DNA of 15,900 nt from Bacteroidales bacterium (GTDB lineage: Bacteria > Bacteroidota > Bacteroidia > Bacteroidales > Muribaculaceae): the NCBI GenBank assembly GCA_900752535.1, contig CAADVV010000307.1, forward strand, positions 1 to 15,900, given 5' to 3'. Both the position numbers and the translations under genes were made by a program. Below are positions 15,109 through 15,900 of the stretch, piece by piece. Position 1 is the stretch's first letter. Each line of letters begins with the position of its first letter. The notes below the pieces were generated by a model, which worked only from the letters and a program-made list of their open reading frames with translations, searched no databases and was not told the DNA's origin.

Positions 15109-15900
15109 TCACCCGAAGAGTTTTATCTTGAGCGCTTTGAAAGCCTCGCGCAGCTCGCTGAGAGAGCGGAAGCGGCCTAACTGTCTGACGATGAAGCGGG
15201 GCGAGAGGAAAAATCCGATATTGTTGCGGAAAAGCAGCTTCTCCATCTCGCGCGACGAGAGATTGGGCAGATTGAGAATCGACTCACGCTGTACGTCGGT
15301 GGGCACATAGTCGTCGGTGGCAAGCCAGCCGTTCTCTTTGCAGATGCGATAGTATTCTGTGCCGGGGAACGGTGAGACGATGTTGAACATGACCTGGTCG
15401 GCTCCGACTTTCTTGGCCTGACGCAGTGTGTCGCGCACGGTCTCGCGTGTCTCCAGCGGACTGCTGCCTATAAGGACGTTGAGTTTAACCGGCACCTTGT
15501 ATTTTCTCAGCAGACCCACAGCGCGATATATATCTTCGGCGGTCTCGCCCTTGTGTATATATTTCAGAATGTCCTCGTTGAACGATTCGACGCCGACGTC
15601 GACGTAGCGGCAGTTGCTTTCGCTGAGCATTCGGGCAATAGGCTCGGTGATGGCGTCGGCGCGTGCCTGACAGCCCCATACCATGTTGTGGCGGCGCATT
15701 ATTTCGCAGATGGCGGCGGTGCGCTCCTCGTTCCAGATGAAATTGTCGTCCATGAATCCGATGGCGCGATAGCCCTCGGCAGCGAGCTCAGCAATCTCGC
15801 GCCCTACGCTTTCGGGCGAACGGAATCCGATTGTCGGGTTGCGGCCGGGCTCGGTGTGATATTCAATTTCCCGGGCAACAGTCAGCGACGACGGCACGCC
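15109..15900 (-). CDS. Radical SAM enzyme, B12-binding type (BchE-like), N-terminus off window
   Basis: 263 residues of the C-terminal part are visible and the frame is open at the right edge. The first visible residues, GVPSSLTVAREIEY, fit the segment just after the [4Fe-4S] CxxxCxxC motif (usually ...CxFCGVP...), which would lie outside. Then RSPESVGREIAELAAEGY, GFMDDNFIWN, WGCQARAD, VGVESFNEDILKYIHKGET, KLNVLIGSSPLET and FNIVSPFPGTEYY follow the TIM-barrel strand pattern of the BchE/HpnJ-type cobalamin-dependent group. The GTG at 15895-15897 is almost certainly an internal valine, not a start. Reaction unknown; methyl transfer or ring/lipid modification is possible by family. The following GT2 gene suggests a glycan or glycolipid pathway, but this is inference. 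Confidence 0.85.
   Translation of the reverse strand, partial: GVPSSLTVAREIEYHTEPGRNPTIGFRSPESVGREIAELAAEGYRAIGFMDDNFIWNEERTAAICEIMRRHNMVWGCQARADAITEPIARMLSESNCRYVDVGVESFNEDILKYIHKGETAEDIYRAVGLLRKYKVPVKLNVLIGSSPLETRETVRDTLRQAKKVGADQVMFNIVSPFPGTEYYRICKENGWLATDDYVPTDVQRESILNLPNLSSREMEKLLFRNNIGFFLSPRFIVRQLGRFRSLSELREAFKALKIKLFG

Noticed and set aside
15895..15897. GTG as start codon of the radical SAM protein
   Set aside because: The frame continues to the window edge, and the preceding GGC plus GVPSS fits the conserved segment after the iron-sulfur cysteines, so the GTG is an internal valine.

Overview
The window looks like a chromosomal segment of a Bacteroidales bacterium. A Muribaculaceae-like member is possible, but the family-level guess is weak. 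Supporting signs are a type III glutamine synthetase, the DapL route to diaminopimelate, two proteins ending in type IX secretion (T9SS) sorting domains, Bacteroidetes-type promoters (TTG/TTTG, 19-21 nt, then TAnnTTTG) and AT-rich start regions without Shine-Dalgarno motifs.

Layout: (a) 1-4401, minus strand, reads dapF > dapL > glnN (glnN loses only its last few codons at the left edge). This is a housekeeping block for lysine/peptidoglycan precursor synthesis and ammonia assimilation. (b) 4402-4706 is a divergent intergenic region with a good promoter firing right. It drives a secreted M48 metallopeptidase (4707-5510) and, 10 nt later, a three-helix membrane protein (5521-6108). (c) 6015-9350, minus strand, is a two-gene unit: a membrane-tethered TPR/LuxR-type regulator (start corrected to 9350), followed 12 nt later by a GT-C (family 39-like) glycosyltransferase. 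The glycosyltransferase seems to carry a one-base frameshift near its 3' end, so its reading frame runs antisense into the neighbouring gene. (d) 9351-9739 is a divergent regulatory region with a promoter in each direction, three copies of the 9-mer CATACGTCA, and a structured leader RNA that begins almost exactly at the predicted transcription start. (e) 9740-14235 holds two tandem paralogous ~730-aa secreted proteins of unknown function, each with a signal peptide and a T9SS sorting domain. (f) 14343-15900, minus strand, is a radical SAM enzyme (N-terminal part off the right edge) followed by a GT2 glycosyltransferase. It converges on the paralog pair at a strong hairpin.

The most interesting part is (c)-(e). 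The regulator diverges from the surface-protein pair, the region between them carries a repeated operator-like 9-mer, and both surface-protein genes have 5' leaders with the same predicted RNA architecture. Each leader has an outer stem enclosing exactly 35 nt, an X segment at the 3' side of that loop, an 18-19 nt linker, an 18-nt GACG...CGTC hairpin whose loop complements X, and 24-28 nt to the ATG. The pairing sequences differ between the two copies while complementarity is kept. This suggests an undescribed cis-regulatory RNA, though it rests on two sequences read by eye.
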